Shown here piece by piece: positions 24,022 to 38,261 of a stretch of 64,000 bases of DNA. Made by a program: the position numbers and the translations under genes. Below the pieces are notes generated by a model. That model was given only the letters and a program-made list of their open reading frames with translations, searched no databases and had not been told where the DNA came from. The stretch spans positions 25,730,001 to 25,794,000 of the forward strand of contig OX579637.1 of NCBI GenBank assembly GCA_951230915.1. Direction: 5' to 3'. How positions within the stretch are numbered: position 1 is the stretch's first letter; each line of letters starts with the position of its first letter. Origin of the DNA: Antitrichia curtipendula. Taxonomy: Eukaryota > Streptophyta > Bryopsida > Hypnales > Leucodontaceae.

Positions 24022-27000
24022 ATTTTTGTGCATTCTAATACTTGAGGGTGTTGACAACTTTTACAACTTTCTACAAATCACTTTCAAAGTGGAATTCGAT
24101 GACATTAGATGTGGAGGCCACGAAACTACAGGTTCAGTTTAATTCCGATTCTTTTATTATTCACGTGAGGGTGGATTCAATGCTACGCACAACTTAAATA
24201 TTTTTCTGCATTCTAATACTTGAGGGTGTTTACAACTTTTACAACTTTCTTCAAGTCACTTTCAAAGTGGAATTCGATGACATTAGATGTGGAGGCCACG
24301 AAACTACAGGTTCAATTTAATTTTGATTCTCTTATTATTCACGTGAGGGTGGATTCAATGCTACGCACAAAATAAATATTTTTGTGCATTCTAATACTTG
24401 AGGGTGTTTACAACTTTTACAACTTTCTTCAAGTCACTTTCAAAGTGGAATTCGATGACATTAGATGTGGAGGCCACGAAACTACAGGTTCAATTTAATT
24501 CCGATTCTTTTATTATTCACGTGAGGGTGGATTCAATGCTACGCACAAAATAAATATTTTTGTGCATTCTAATACTTGAGGGTGTTTACAACTTTTACAA
24601 CTTTCTACAAATCACTTTCAAAGTGGAATTCGATGACATTAGATGTGGAGGCCACGAAACTACAGGTTCAGTTTAATTCCGATTCTTTTATTATTCACGT
24701 GAAGGTGGATTCAGTGCTACGCACAACTTAAATATTTTTGTGCATTCTAATACTTGAGGGTGTTTACAACTTTTACAACTTTCTACAAGTCACTTTCAAA
24801 GTGGAATTCTATGACATTAGATGTGGAGGCCACGAAACTACAGGTTCAGTTTAATTCCAATTCTTTTATTATTCACGTGAAGGTGGATTCAATGCTACGC
24901 ACAAAATAAATATTCTCAAGCATATATATACTTGAGGGTGTTTACAACTTTTACAACTTTCTTCAAGTCACTTTCAAAGTGGAATTCGATGACATTAGAT
25001 GTGGAGGCCACGAAACTACAGGTTCAGTTTAATTCCGATTCTTTTATTATTCACGTGAAGGTGGATTCAATGCTACGCACAACTTAAATATTTTTCTGCA
25101 TTCTAATACTTGAGGGTGTTTACAACTTTTACAACTTTCTACAAGTCACTTTCAAAGTGGAATTCGATGACATTAGATGTGGAGGCCACGAAACTACAGG
25201 TTCAGTTTAATTCCGATTCTTTTATTATTCACGTGAAGGTGGATTCAGTGCTACGCACAAAATAAATATTTTTGTGCATTCTAATACTTGAGGGTGTTTA
25301 CAACTTTTACAACTTTCTTCAAGTCACTTTCAAAGTGGAATTCGATGACATTAGATGTGGAGGCCACGAAACTACAGGTTCAATTTAATTTTGATTCTCT
25401 TATTATTCACGTGAGGGTGGATTCAATGCTACGCACAAAATAAATATTTTTCTGCATTCTAATACTTGAGGGTGTTTACAACTTTTACAACTTTCTACAA
25501 GTCACTTTCAAAGTGGAATTCTCTGACATTAGATGTGGAGGCCACGAAACTACAGGTTCAATTTAATTCCGATTCTTTTATTATTCACGTGAGGGTGGAT
25601 TCAATGCTACGCACAAAATAAATATTTTTGTGCATTCTAATACTTGAGGGTGTTTACAACTTTTACAACTTTCTACAAATCACTTTCAAAGTGGAATTCG
25701 ATGACATTAGATGTGGAGGCCACGAAACTACAGGTTCAGTTTAATTCCGATTCTTTTATTATTCACGTGAAGGTGGATTCAGTGCTACGCACAACTTAAA
25801 TATTTTTGTGCATTCTAATACTTGAGGGTGTTTACAACTTTTACAAGACTCTACAAGTCACTTTCAAAGTGGAATTCTATGACATTAGATGTGGAGGCCA
25901 CGAAACTACAGGTTCAGTTTAATTCCAATTCTTTTATTATTCACGTGAAGGTGGATTCAATGCTACGCACAAAATAAATATTCTCAAGCATATATATACT
26001 TGAGGGTGGTTACAACTTTTACAACTTTCTTCAAGTCACTTTCAAAGTGGAATTCGATGACATTAGATGTGGAGGCCACGAAACTACAGGTTCAGTTTAA
26101 TTCCGATTCTTTTATTATTCACGTGAAGGTGGATTCAATGCTACGCACAACTTAAATATTTTTCTGCATTCTAATACTTGAGGGTGTTTACAACTTTTAC
26201 AACTTTCTACAAGTCACTTTCAAAGTGGAATTCTCTGACATTAGATGTGGAGGCCACGAAACTACAGGTTCAGTTTAATTCCGATCCTTTTATTATTCAC
26301 GTGAGGGTGGATTCAGTGCTACGCACAACTTAAATATTTTTGTGCATTCTAATACTTGAGGGTGTTGACAACTTTTACAACTTTCTACAAATCACTTTCA
26401 AAGTGGAATTCGATGACATTAGATGTGGAGGCCACGAAACTACAGGTTCAGTTTAATTCCGATTCTTTTATTATTCACGTGAGGGTGGATTCAATGCTAC
26501 GCACAACTTAAATATTTTTCTGCATTCTAATACTTGAGGGTGTTTACAACTTTTACAACTTTCTACAAGTCACTTTCAAAGTGGAATTCTCTGACATTAG
26601 ATGTGGAGGCCACGAAACTACAGGTTCAGTTTAATTCCGATCCTTTTATTATTCACGTGAGGGTGGATTCAATGCTACGCACAAAATAAATATTTTTGTG
26701 CATTCTAATCTTTGAGGGTGTTTACAACTTTTACAACTTTCTACAAGTCACTTTCAAAGTGGAATTCGATGACATTAGATGTGGAGGCCACGAAACTACA
26801 GGTTCAATTGAATTCCGATTCTTTTATTATTCACGTGAGGGTGGATTCAATGCTACGCACAAAATAAATATTTTTGTGCATTCTAATACTTGAGGGTGTT
26901 TACAACTTTTACAACTTTCTACAAATCACTTTCAAAGTGGAATTCGATGACATTAGATGTGGAGGCCACGAAACTACAGGTTCAGTTTAATTCCGATTCT

Positions 27001-27047
27001 TTTATTATTCACGTGAAGGTGGATTCAGTGCTACGCACAACTTAAAT
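24022..27047. repeat. 17-monomer block, copy 2 of the 22-monomer duplication
   Basis: Matches 20106-23131 monomer by monomer. Shared rare markers include GACTCTACAAG at 25847 and the CAATTGAATTCC monomer at 26692. Low divergence relative to neighbouring monomers indicates recent segmental duplication. Confidence 0.85.
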
Positions 27048-28094
27048 ATTTTTGTGCATTCTAATACTTGAGGGTGTTTACAACTTTTACAACTTTCTAC
27101 AAGTCACTTTCAAAGTGGAATTCTATGACATTAGATGTGGAGGCCACGAAACTACAGGTTCAGTTTAATTCCAATTCTTTTATTATTCACGTGAAGGTGG
27201 ATTCAATGCTACGCACAAAATAAATATTCTCAAGCATATATATACTTGAGGGTGTTTACAACTTTTACAACTTTCTTCAAGTCACTTTCAAAGTGGAATT
27301 CGATGACATTAGATGTGGAGGCCACGAAACTACAGGTTCAGTTTAATTCCGATTCTTTTATTATTCACGTGAAGGTGGATTCAATGCTACGCACAACTTA
27401 AATATTTTTCTGCATTCTAATACTTGAGGGTGTTTACAACTTTTACAACTTTCTACAAGTCACTTTCAAAGTGGAATTCGATGACATTAGATGTGGAGGC
27501 CACGAAACTACAGGTTCAGTTTAATTCCGATTCTTTTATTATTCACGTGAAGGTGGATTCAGTGCTACGCACAAAATAAATATTTTTGTGCATTCTAATA
27601 CTTGAGGGTGTTTACAACTTTTACAACTTTCTTCAAGTCACTTTCAAAGTGGAATTCGATGACATTAGATGTGGAGGCCACGAAACTACAGGTTCAATTT
27701 AATTTTGATTCTCTTATTATTCACGTGAGGGTGGATTCAATGCTACGCACAAAATAAATATTTTTGTGCATTCTAATACTTGAGGGTGTTTACAACTTTT
27801 ACAACTTTCTTCAAGTCACTTTCAAAGTGGAATTCTATGACATTAGACGTGGAGGCCACGAAACTACAGGTTCAGTTTAATTCCGATTCTTTTATTATTC
27901 ACGTCAGGGTGGATTCAATGCTACGCACAACTTAAATATTTTTCTGCATTCTAATACTTGAGGGTGTTTACAACTTTTACAACTTTCTACAAGTCACTTT
28001 CAAAGTGGAATTCTCTGACATTAGATGTGGAGGCCACGAAACTACAGGTTCAGTTTAATTCCGATCCTTTTATTATTCACGTGAGGGTGGATTC
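26692..28094. repeat. Block repeated at 29896-31298 (18-monomer offset)
   Basis: Starting at the CTAATCTTTG and CAATTGAATTCC monomer, about eight monomers match those 3,204 bp downstream in order, including the rare CGTCAGGG monomer (27903 and 31107). Similarity ends near 28095 and 31299, where one copy has CAGTGC then TTTCTACATT and the other has CAATGC then the palindromic box. Confidence 0.8.
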
Positions 28095-28293
28095 AGTGCT
28101 ACGCACAACTTAAATATTTTTCTACATTCTAATACTTGAGGGTGTTTACAACTTTTACAACTTTCTACAAGTCACTTTCAAAGTGGAATTCGATGACATT
28201 AGATGTGGAGGCCACGAAACTACAGGTTCAGTTTAATTCCGATTCTTTTATTATTCACGTGAAGGTGGATTCAATGCTACGCACAAAATAAAT

Positions 28294-29869
28294 ATTCTCA
28301 AGCATATATATACTTGAGGGTGTTTACAACTTTTACAACTTTCTACAAGTCACTTTCAAAGTGGAATTCGATGACATTAGATGTGGAGGCCACGAAACTA
28401 CAGGTTCAGTTTAATTCCGATTCTTTTATTATTCACGTGAGGGTGGATTCAATGCTACGCACAACTTAAATATTTTTCTGCATTCTAATACTTGAGGGTG
28501 TTTACAACTTTTACAACTTTCTACAAGTCACTTTCAAAGTGGAATTCGATGACATTAGATGTGGAGGCCACGAAACTACAGGTTCAGTTTAATTCCGATC
28601 CTTTTATTATTCACGTGAGGGTGGATTCAATGCTACGCACAAAATAAATATTTTTGTGCATTCTAATCTTTGAGGGTGTTTACAACTTTTACAACTTTCT
28701 ACAAGTCACTTTCAAAGTGGAATTCGATGACATTAGATGTGGAGGCCACGAAACTACAGGTTCAATTTAATTCCGATTCTTTTATTATTCACGTGAGGGT
28801 GGATTCAATGCTACGCACAAAATAAATATTTTTGTGCATTCTAATACTTGAGGGTGTTTACAACTTTTACAACTTTCTTCAAGTCACTTTCAAAGTGGAA
28901 TTCGATGACATTAGATGTGGAGGCCACGAAACTACAGGTTCAATTTAATTCCGATTCTTTTATTATTCACGTGAGGGTGGATTCAATGCTACGCACAAAA
29001 TAAATATTTTTCTGCATTCTAATACTTGAGGGTGTTTACAACTTTTACAACTTTCTTCAAGTCACTTTCAAAGTGGAATTCGATGACATTAGATGTGGAG
29101 GCCACGAAACTACAGGTTCAGTTTAATTTTGATTCTCTTATTATTCACGTGAGGGTGGATTCAATGCTACGCACAAAATAAATATTCTCAAGCATATATA
29201 TACTTGAGGGTGTTTACAACTTTTACAACTTTCTACAAGTCACTTTCAAAGTGGAATTCGATGACATTAGATGTGGAGGCTACGAAACTACAGGTTCAGT
29301 TTAATTCCGATTCTTTTATTATTCACGTGAAGGTGGATTCAATGCTACGCACAAAATAAATATTCTCAAGCATATATATACTTGAGGGTGGTTACAACTT
29401 TTACAACTTTCTTCAAGTCACTTTCAAAGTGGAATTCGATGACATTAGATGTGGAGGCCACGAAACTACAGGTTCAATTTAATTTTGATTCTCTTATTAT
29501 TCACGTGAAGGTGGATTCAATGCTACGCACAAAATAAATATTTTTGTGCATTCTAATACTTGAGGGTGTTTACAACTTTTACAACTTTCTTCAAGTCACT
29601 TTCAAAGTGGAATTCTATGACATTAGACGTGGAGGCCACGAAACTACAGGTTCAGTTTAATTCCGATTCTTTTATTATTCACGTGAGGGTGGATTCAATG
29701 CTACGCACAACTTAAATATTTTTGTGCATTCTAATACTTGAGGGTGTTTACAACTTTTACAACTTTCTACAAGTCACTTTCAAAGTGGAATTCTCTGACA
29801 TTAGATGTGGAGGCCACGAAACTACAGGTTCAGTTTAATTCCGATCCTTTTATTATTCACGTGAGGGTG
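28294..29869. repeat. Block repeated at 31320-32895 (17-monomer offset)
   Basis: About nine monomers match those 3,026 bp downstream, with the shared private change GGAGGCTACG (about 29276 and 32302) and the same series of palindromic, CTTTGAG and TTGATTCTCTT monomers. The offset drops from 18 to 17 monomers between this block and the one to its left, so one monomer was gained or lost between the two duplicated stretches. Confidence 0.8.
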
Positions 29870-29895
29870 GATTCAATGCTACGCACAAAATAAAT

Positions 29896-31298
29896 ATTTT
29901 TGTGCATTCTAATCTTTGAGGGTGTTTACAACTTTTACAACTTTCTACAAGTCACTTTCAAAGTGGAATTCGATGACATTAGATGTGGAGGCCACGAAAC
30001 TACAGGTTCAATTGAATTCCGATTCTTTTATTATTCACGTGAGGGTGGATTCAATGCTACGCACAAAATAAATATTTTTGTGCATTCTAATACTTGAGGG
30101 TGTTTACAACTTTTACAACTTTCTACAAATCACTTTCAAAGTGGAATTCGATGACATTAGATGTGGAGGCCACGAAACTACAGGTTCAGTTTAATTCCGA
30201 TTCTTTTATTATTCACGTGAAGGTGGATTCAGTGCTACGCACAACTTACATATTTTTGTGCATTCTAATACTTGAGGGTGTTTACAACTTTTACAACTTT
30301 CTACAAGTCACTTTCAAAGTGGAATTCTATGACATTAGATGTGGAGGCCACGAAACTACAGGTTCAGTTTAATTCCAATTCTTTTATTATTCACGTGAAG
30401 GTGGATTCAATGCTACGCACAAAATAAATATTCTCAAGCATATATATACTTGAGGGTGTTTACAACTTTTACAACTTTCTTCAAGTCACTTTCAAAGTGG
30501 AATTCGATGACATTAGATGTGGAGGTCACGAAACTACAGGTTCAGTTTAATTCCGATTCTTTTATTATTCACGTGAAGGTGGATTCAATGCTACGCACAA
30601 CTTAAATATTTTTCTGCATTCTAATACTTGAGGGTGTTTACAACTTTTACAACTTTCTACAAGTCACTTTCAAAGTGGAATTCGATGACATTAGATGTGG
30701 AGGCCACGAAACTACAGGTTCAGTTTAATTCCGATTCTTTTATTATTCACGTGAAGGTGGATTCAGTGCTACGCACAAAATAAATATTTTTGTGCATTCT
30801 AATACTTGAGGGTGTTTACAACTTTTACAACTTTCTTCAAGTCACTTTCAAAGTGGAATTCGATGACATTAGATGTGGAGGCCACGAAACTACAGGTTCA
30901 ATTTAATTTTGATTCTCTTATTATTCACGTGAGGGTGGATTCAATGCTACGCACAAAATAAATATTTTTGTGCATTCTAATACTTGAGGGTGTTTACAAC
31001 TTTTACAACTTTCTTCAAGTCACTTTCAAAGTGGAATTCTATGACATTAGACGTGGAGGCCACGAAACTACAGGTTCAGTTTAATTCCGATTCTTTTATT
31101 ATTCACGTCAGGGTGGATTCAATGCTACGCACAACTTAAATATTTTTCTGCATTCTAATACTTGAGGGTGTTTACAACTTTTACAACTTTCTACAAGTCA
31201 CTTTCAAAGTGGAATTCTCTGACATTAGATGTGGAGGCCACGAAACTACAGGTTCAGTTTAATTCCGATCCTTTTATTATTCACGTGAGGGTGGATTC
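29896..31298. repeat. Second copy of the 26692-28094 block
   Basis: Offset is 3,204 bp. Private differences include AACTTACATATT near 30243, which removes a TAA and lengthens a chance open frame, and GGAGGTCACG near 30523. Confidence 0.8.
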
Positions 31299-31319
31299 AA
31301 TGCTACGCACAAAATAAAT

Positions 31320-32895
31320 ATTCTCAAGCATATATATACTTGAGGGTGTTTACAACTTTTACAACTTTCTACAAGTCACTTTCAAAGTGGAATTCGATGA
31401 CATTAGATGTGGAGGCCACGAAACTACAGGTTCAGTTTAATTCCGATTCTTTTATTATTCACGTGAGGGTGGATTCAATGCTACGCACAACTTAAATATT
31501 TTTCTGCATTCTAATACTTGAGGGTGTTTACAACTTTTACAACTTTCTACAAGTCACTTTCAAAGTGGAATTCGATGACATTAGATGTGGAGGCCACGAA
31601 ACTACAGGTTCAGTTTAATTCCGATCCTTTTATTATTCACGTGAGGGTGGATTCAATGCTACGCACAAAATAAATATTTTTGTGCATTCTAATCTTTGAG
31701 GGTGTTTACAACTTTTACAACTTTCTACAAGTCACTTTCAAAGTGGAATTCGATGACATTAGATGTGGAGGCCACGAAACTACAGGTTCAATTTAATTCC
31801 GATTCTTTTATTATTCACGTGAGGGTGGATTCAATGCTACGCACAAAATAAATATTTTTGTGCATTCTAATACTTGAGGGTGTTTACAACTTTTACAACT
31901 TTCTTCAAGTCACTTTCAAAGTGGAATTCGATGACATTAGATGTGGAGGCCACGAAACTACAGGTTCAATTTAATTCCGATTCTTTTATTATTCACGTGA
32001 GGGTGGATTCAATGCTACGCACAAAATAAATATTTTTCTGCATTCTAATACTTGAGGGTGTTTACAACTTTTACAACTTTCTTCAAGTCACTTTCAAAGT
32101 GGAATTCGATGACATTAGATGTGGAGGCCACGAAACTACAGGTTCAGTTTAATTTTGATTCTCTTATTATTCACGTGAGGGTGGATTCAATGCTACGCAC
32201 AAAATAAATATTCTCAAGCATATATATACTTGAGGGTGTTTACAACTTTTACAACTTTCTACAAGTCACTTTCAAAGTGGAATTCGATGACATTAGATGT
32301 GGAGGCTACGAAACTACAGGTTCAGTTTAATTCCGATTCTTTTATTATTCACGTGAAGGTGGATTCAATGCTACGCACAAAATAAATATTCTCAAGCATA
32401 TATATACTTGAGGGTGGTTACAACTTTTACAACTTTCTTCAAGTCACTTTCAAAGTGGAATTCGATGACATTAGATGTGGAGGCCACGAAACTACAGGTT
32501 CAATTTAATTTTGATTCTCTTATTATTCACGTGAAGGTGGATTCAATGCTACGCACAAAATAAATATTTTTGTGCATTCTAATACTTGAGGGTGTTTACA
32601 ACTTTTACAACTTTCTTCAAGTCACTTTCAAAGTGGAATTCTATGACATTAGACGTGGAGGCCACGAAACTACAGGTTCAGTTTAATTCCGATTCTTTTA
32701 TTATTCACGTGAGGGTGGATTCAATGCTACGCACAACTTAAATATTTTTGTGCATTCTAATACTTGAGGGTGTTTACAACTTTTACAACTTTCTACAAGT
32801 CACTTTCAAAGTGGAATTCTCTGACATTAGATGTGGAGGCCACGAAACTACAGGTTCAGTTTAATTCCGATCCTTTTATTATTCACGTGAGGGTG
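31320..32895. repeat. Second copy of the 28294-29869 block
   Basis: Matches 28294-29869 in monomer order. Most of it is also shared, at a 22-monomer offset, with the block at 35592-37371, so this part of domain C has at least three related copies. Confidence 0.78.
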
Positions 32896-33455
32896 GATTC
32901 AGTGCTACGCACAACTTAAATATTTTTCTACATTCTAATACTTGAGGGTGTTTACAACTTTTACAACTTTCTACAAGTCACTTTCAAAGTGGAATTCGAT
33001 GACATTAGATGTGGAGGCCACGAAACTACAGGTTCAGTTTAATTCCGATCCTTTTATTATTCACGTGAGGGTGGATTCAGTGCTACGCACAACTTAAATA
33101 TTTTTCTACATTCTAATACTTGAGGGTGTTTACAACTTTTACAACTTTCTACAAGTCACTTTCAAAGTGGAATTCGATGACATTAGATGTGGAGGCCACG
33201 AAACTACAGGTTCAGTTTAATTCCGATTCTTTTATTATTCACGTGAAGGTGGATTCAATGCTACGCACAAAATAAATATTCTCAAGCATATATATACTTG
33301 AGGGTGTTTACAACTTTTACAACTTTCTACAAGTCACTTTCAATGTGGAATTCGATGACATTAGATGTGGAGGCCACGAAACTACAGGTTCAGTTTAATT
33401 CCGATTCTTTTATTATTCACGTGAAGGTGGATTCAATGCTACGCACAAAATAAAT
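31676..33455. repeat. Ten-monomer block repeated at 35592-37371 (22-monomer offset)
   Basis: Markers in order are CTAATCTTTG, TTGATTCTCTT, GGAGGCTACG, GTGGTTAC with TTGATTCTCTT, GACGTGG, CTCTGACATT, then TTTCTACATT twice and a palindromic monomer with CAATGTGGAATTC. All recur 3,916 bp downstream, with one box switch (the palindromic box at 32210 against the common box at 36126). A related run with one TTTCTACATT monomer fewer lies between them, ending near 35235, 10 to 11 monomers from each. Confidence 0.8.
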
Positions 33456-35591
33456 ATTCTCAAGCATATATATACTTGAGGGTGGTTACAACTTTTACAA
33501 CTTTCTACAAGTCACTTTCAATGTGGAATTCGATGACATTAGATGTGGAGGCCACGAAACTACAGGTTCAGTTTAATTCCGATTCTTTTATTATTCACGT
33601 GAAGGTGGATTCAATGCTACGCACAAAATAAATATTCTCAAGCATATATATACTTGAGGGTGGTTACAACTTTTACAACTTTCTTCAAGTCACTTTCAAA
33701 GTGGAATTCGATGACATTAGATGTGGAGGCCACGAAACTACAGGTTCAGTTTAATTCCGATTCTTTTATTATTCACGTGAGGGTGGATTCAATGCTACGC
33801 ACAAAATAAATATTTTTGTGCATTCTAATCTTTGAGGGTGTTTACAACTTTTACAACTTTCTACAAGTCACTTTCAAAGTGGAATTCGATGACATTAGAT
33901 GTGGAGGCCACGAAACTACAGGTTCAATTTAATTCCGATTCTTTTATTATTCACGTGAGGGTGGATTCAATGCTACGCACAAAATAAATATTTTTCTGCA
34001 TTCTAATACTTGAGGGTGTTTACAACTTTTACAACTTTCTTCAAGTCACTTTCAAAGTGGAATTCGATGACATTAGATGTGGAGGCCACGAAACTACAGG
34101 TTCAGTTTAATTTTGATTCTCTTATTATTCACGTGAGGGTGGATTCAATGCTACGCACAAAATAAATATTCTCAAGCATATATATACTTGAGGGTGTTTA
34201 CAACTTTTACAACTTTCTACAAGTCACTTTCAAAGTGGAATTCGATGACATTAGATGTGGAGGCCACGAAACTACAGGTTCAGTTTAATTCCGATTCTTT
34301 TATTATTCACGTGAAGGTGGATTCAATGCTACGCACAAAATAAATATTCTCAAGCATATATATACTTGAGGGTGGTTACAACTTTTACAACTTTCTTCAA
34401 GTCACTTTCAAAGTGGAATTCGATGACATTAGATGTGGAGGCCACGAAACTACAGGTTCAATTTAATTTTGATTCTCTTATTATTCACGTGAAGGTGGAT
34501 TCAATGCTACGCACAAAATAAATATTTTTGTGCATTCTAATACTTGAGGGTGTTTACAACTTTTACAACTTTCTTCAAGTCACTTTCAAAGTGGAATTCT
34601 ATGACATTAGACGTGGAGGCCACGAAACTACAGGTTCAGTTTAATTCCGATTCTTTTATTATTCACGTGAGGGTGGATTCAATGCTACGCACAACTTAAA
34701 TATTTTTCTGCATTCTAATACTTGAGGGTGTTTACAACTTTTACAACTTTCTACAAGTCACTTTCAAAGTGGAATTCTCTGACATTAGATGTGGAGGCCA
34801 CGAAACTACAGGTTCAGTTTAATTCCGATCCTTTTATTATTCACGTGAGGGTGGATTCAGTGCTACGCACAACTTAAATATTTTTCTACATTCTAATACT
34901 TGAGGGTGTTTACAACTTTTACAACTTTCTACAAGTCACTTTCAAAGTGGAATTCGATGACATTAGATGTGGAGGCCACGAAACTACAGGTTCAGTTTAA
35001 TTCCGATTCTTTTATTATTCACGTGAAGGTGGATTCAATGCTACGCACAAAATAAATATTCTCAAGCATATATATACTTGAGGGTGTTTACAACTTTTAC
35101 AACTTTCTACAAGTCACTTTCAATGTGGAATTCGATGACATTAGATGTGGAGGCCACGAAACTACAGGTTCAGTTTAATTCCGATTCTTTTATTATTCAC
35201 GTGAAGGTGGATTCAATGCTACGCACAAAATAAATATTCTCAAGCATATATATATTTGAGGGTGGTTACAACTTTTACAACTTTCTTCAAGTCACTTTCA
35301 AAGTGGAATTCGATGACATTAGATGTGGAGGCCACGAAACTACAGGTTCAATTGAATTCCGATTCTTTTATTATTCACGTGAGGGTGGATTCAATGCTAC
35401 GCACAAAATAAATATTTTTGTGCATTCTAATACTTGAGGGTGTTTACAACTTTTACAACTTTCTTCAAGTCACTTTCAAAGTGGAATTCGATGACATTAG
35501 ATGTGGAGGCCACGAAACTACAGGTTCAATTTAATTCCGATTCTTTTATTATTCACGTGAGGGTGGATTCAATGCTACGCACAAAATAAAT

Positions 35592-37371
35592 ATTTTTGTG
35601 CATTCTAATCTTTGAGGGTGTTTACAACTTTTACAACTTTCTACAAGTCACTTTCAAAGTGGAATTCGATGACATTAGATGTGGAGGCCACGAAACTACA
35701 GGTTCAGTTTAATTCCGATTCTTTTATTATTCACGTGAGGGTGGATTCAATGCTACGCACAAAATAAATATTTTTGTGCATTCTAATACTTGAGGGTGTT
35801 TACAACTTTTACAACTTTCTTCAAGTCACTTTCAAAGTGGAATTCGATGACATTAGATGTGGAGGCCACGAAACTACAGGTTCAATTTAATTCCGATTCT
35901 TTTATTATTCACGTGAGGGTGGATTCAATGCTACGCACAAAATAAATATTTTTCTGCATTCTAATACTTGAGGGTGTTTACAACTTTTACAACTTTCTTC
36001 AAGTCACTTTCAAAGTGGAATTCGATGACATTAGATGTGGAGGCCACGAAACTACAGGTTCAGTTTAATTTTGATTCTCTTATTATTCACGTGAGGGTGG
36101 ATTCAATGCTACGCACAAAATAAATATTTTTGTGCATTCTAATACTTGAGGGTGTTTACAACTTTTACAACTTTCTACAAGTCACTTTCAAAGTGGAATT
36201 CGATGACATTAGATGTGGAGGCTACGAAACTACAGGTTCAGTTTAATTCCGATTCTTTTATTATTCACGTGAAGGTGGATTCAATGCTACGCACAAAATA
36301 AATATTCTCAAGCATATATATACTTGAGGGTGGTTACAACTTTTACAACTTTCTTCAAGTCACTTTCAAAGTGGAATTCGATGACATTAGATGTGGAGGC
36401 CACGAAACTACAGGTTCAATTTAATTTTGATTCTCTTATTATTCACGTGAAGGTGGATTCAATGCTACGCACAAAATAAATATTTTTGTGCATTCTAATA
36501 CTTGAGGGTGTTTACAACTTTTACAACTTTCTTCAAGTCACTTTCAAAGTGGAATTCTATGACATTAGACGTGGAGGCCACGAAACTACAGGTTCAGTTT
36601 AATTCCGATTCTTTTATTATTCACGTGAGGGTGGATTCAATGCTACGCACAACTTAAATATTTTTGTGCATTCTAATACTTGAGGGTGTTTACAACTTTT
36701 ACAACTTTCTACAAGTCACTTTCAAAGTGGAATTCTCTGACATTAGATGTGGAGGCCACGAAACTACAGGTTCAGTTTAATTCCGATCCTTTTATTATTC
36801 ACGTGAGGGTGGATTCAGTGCTACGCACAACTTAAATATTTTTCTACATTCTAATACTTGAGGGTGTTTACAACTTTTACAACTTTCTACAAGTCACTTT
36901 CAAAGTGGAATTCGATGACATTAGATGTGGAGGCCACGAAACTACAGGTTCAGTTTAATTCCGATCCTTTTATTATTCACGTGAGGGTGGATTCAGTGCT
37001 ACGCACAACTTAAATATTTTTCTACATTCTAATACTTGAGGGTGTTTACAACTTTTACAACTTTCTACAAGTCACTTTCAAAGTGGAATTCGATGACATT
37101 AGATGTGGAGGCCACGAAACTACAGGTTCAGTTTAATTCCGATTCTTTTATTATTCACGTGAAGGTGGATTCAATGCTACGCACAAAATAAATATTCTCA
37201 AGCATATATATACTTGAGGGTGTTTACAACTTTTACAACTTTCTACAAGTCACTTTCAATGTGGAATTCGATGACATTAGATGTGGAGGCCACGAAACTA
37301 CAGGTTCAGTTTAATTCCGATTCTTTTATTATTCACGTGAAGGTGGATTCAATGCTACGCACAAAATAAAT
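35592..37371. repeat. Second copy of the 31676-33455 block
   Basis: Offset is 3,916 bp, the same 22-monomer length as the 20106 and 24022 pair. It keeps the GGAGGCTACG change near 36220 but in a monomer with the common box, an example of reassortment inside a monomer. Confidence 0.78.
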
Positions 37372-38261
37372 ATTCTCAAGCATATATATACTTGAGGGTG
37401 GTTACAACTTTTACAACTTTCTTCAAGTCACTTTCAAAGTGGAATTCGATGACATTAGATGTGGAGGCCACGAAACTACAGGTTCAATTTAATTCCGATT
37501 CTTTTATTATTCACGTGAGGGTGGATTCAATGCTACGCACAAAATAAATATTTTTGTGCATTCTAATACTTGAGGGTGTTTACAACTTTTACAACTTTCT
37601 TCAAGTCACTTTCAAAGTGGAATTCGATGACATTAGATGTGGAGGCCACGAAACTACAGGTTCAATTTAATTCCGATTCTTTTATTATTCACGTGAGGGT
37701 GGATTCAATGCTACGCACAAAATAAATATTTTTGTGCATTCTAATCTTTGAGGGTGTTTACAACTTTTACAACTTTCTACAAGTCACTTTCAAAGTGGAA
37801 TTCGATGACATTAGATGTGGAGGCCACGAAACTACAGGTTCAATTTAATTCCGATTCTTTTATTATTCACGTGAGGGTGGATTCAATGCTACGCACAAAA
37901 TAAATATTTTTGTGCATTCTAATACTTGAGGGTGTTTACAACTTTTACAACTTTCTTCAAGTCACTTTCAAAGTGGAATTCGATGACATTAGATGTGGAG
38001 GCCACGAAACTACAGGTTCAATTTAATTCCGATTCTTTTATTATTCACGTGAGGGTGGATTCAATGCTACGCACAAAATAAATATTTTTCTGCATTCTAA
38101 TACTTGAGGGTGTTTACAACTTTTACAACTTTCTTCAAGTCACTTTCAAAGTGGAATTCGATGACATTAGATGTGGAGGCCACGAAACTACAGGTTCAGT
38201 TTAATTTTGATTCTCTTATTATTCACGTGAGGGTGGATTCAATGCTACGCACAAAATAAAT

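Larger units (their letters stand above)
17792..38261. repeat. Array domain C (115 monomers)
   Basis: This is the largest uniform domain, marked by CTCTGACATT, CAATTTAATT, TTGATTCTCTT, CTACAAATC, TTTCTACATT and the variant CTAATCTTTG. The latter begins monomers at 18504, 19038, 19928, 22776, 26692, 28650, 29896, 31676, 33812, 35592 and 37728; several spacings are 22 monomers, others 17, 18, 12 and 10. GGGTCAG and ACCAGAGG are not seen here. Large blocks are duplicated, as listed separately. Short open frames at 22780, 26696, 29900 and 30094 result from single substitutions and are not genes. Confidence 0.8.

Noticed and set aside
30094..30372. 92-codon open frame
   Set aside because: It spans about one and a half monomers and exists because AACTTAAAT became AACTTACAT near 30248, removing one stop. 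It starts at TTG and overlaps another chance frame.
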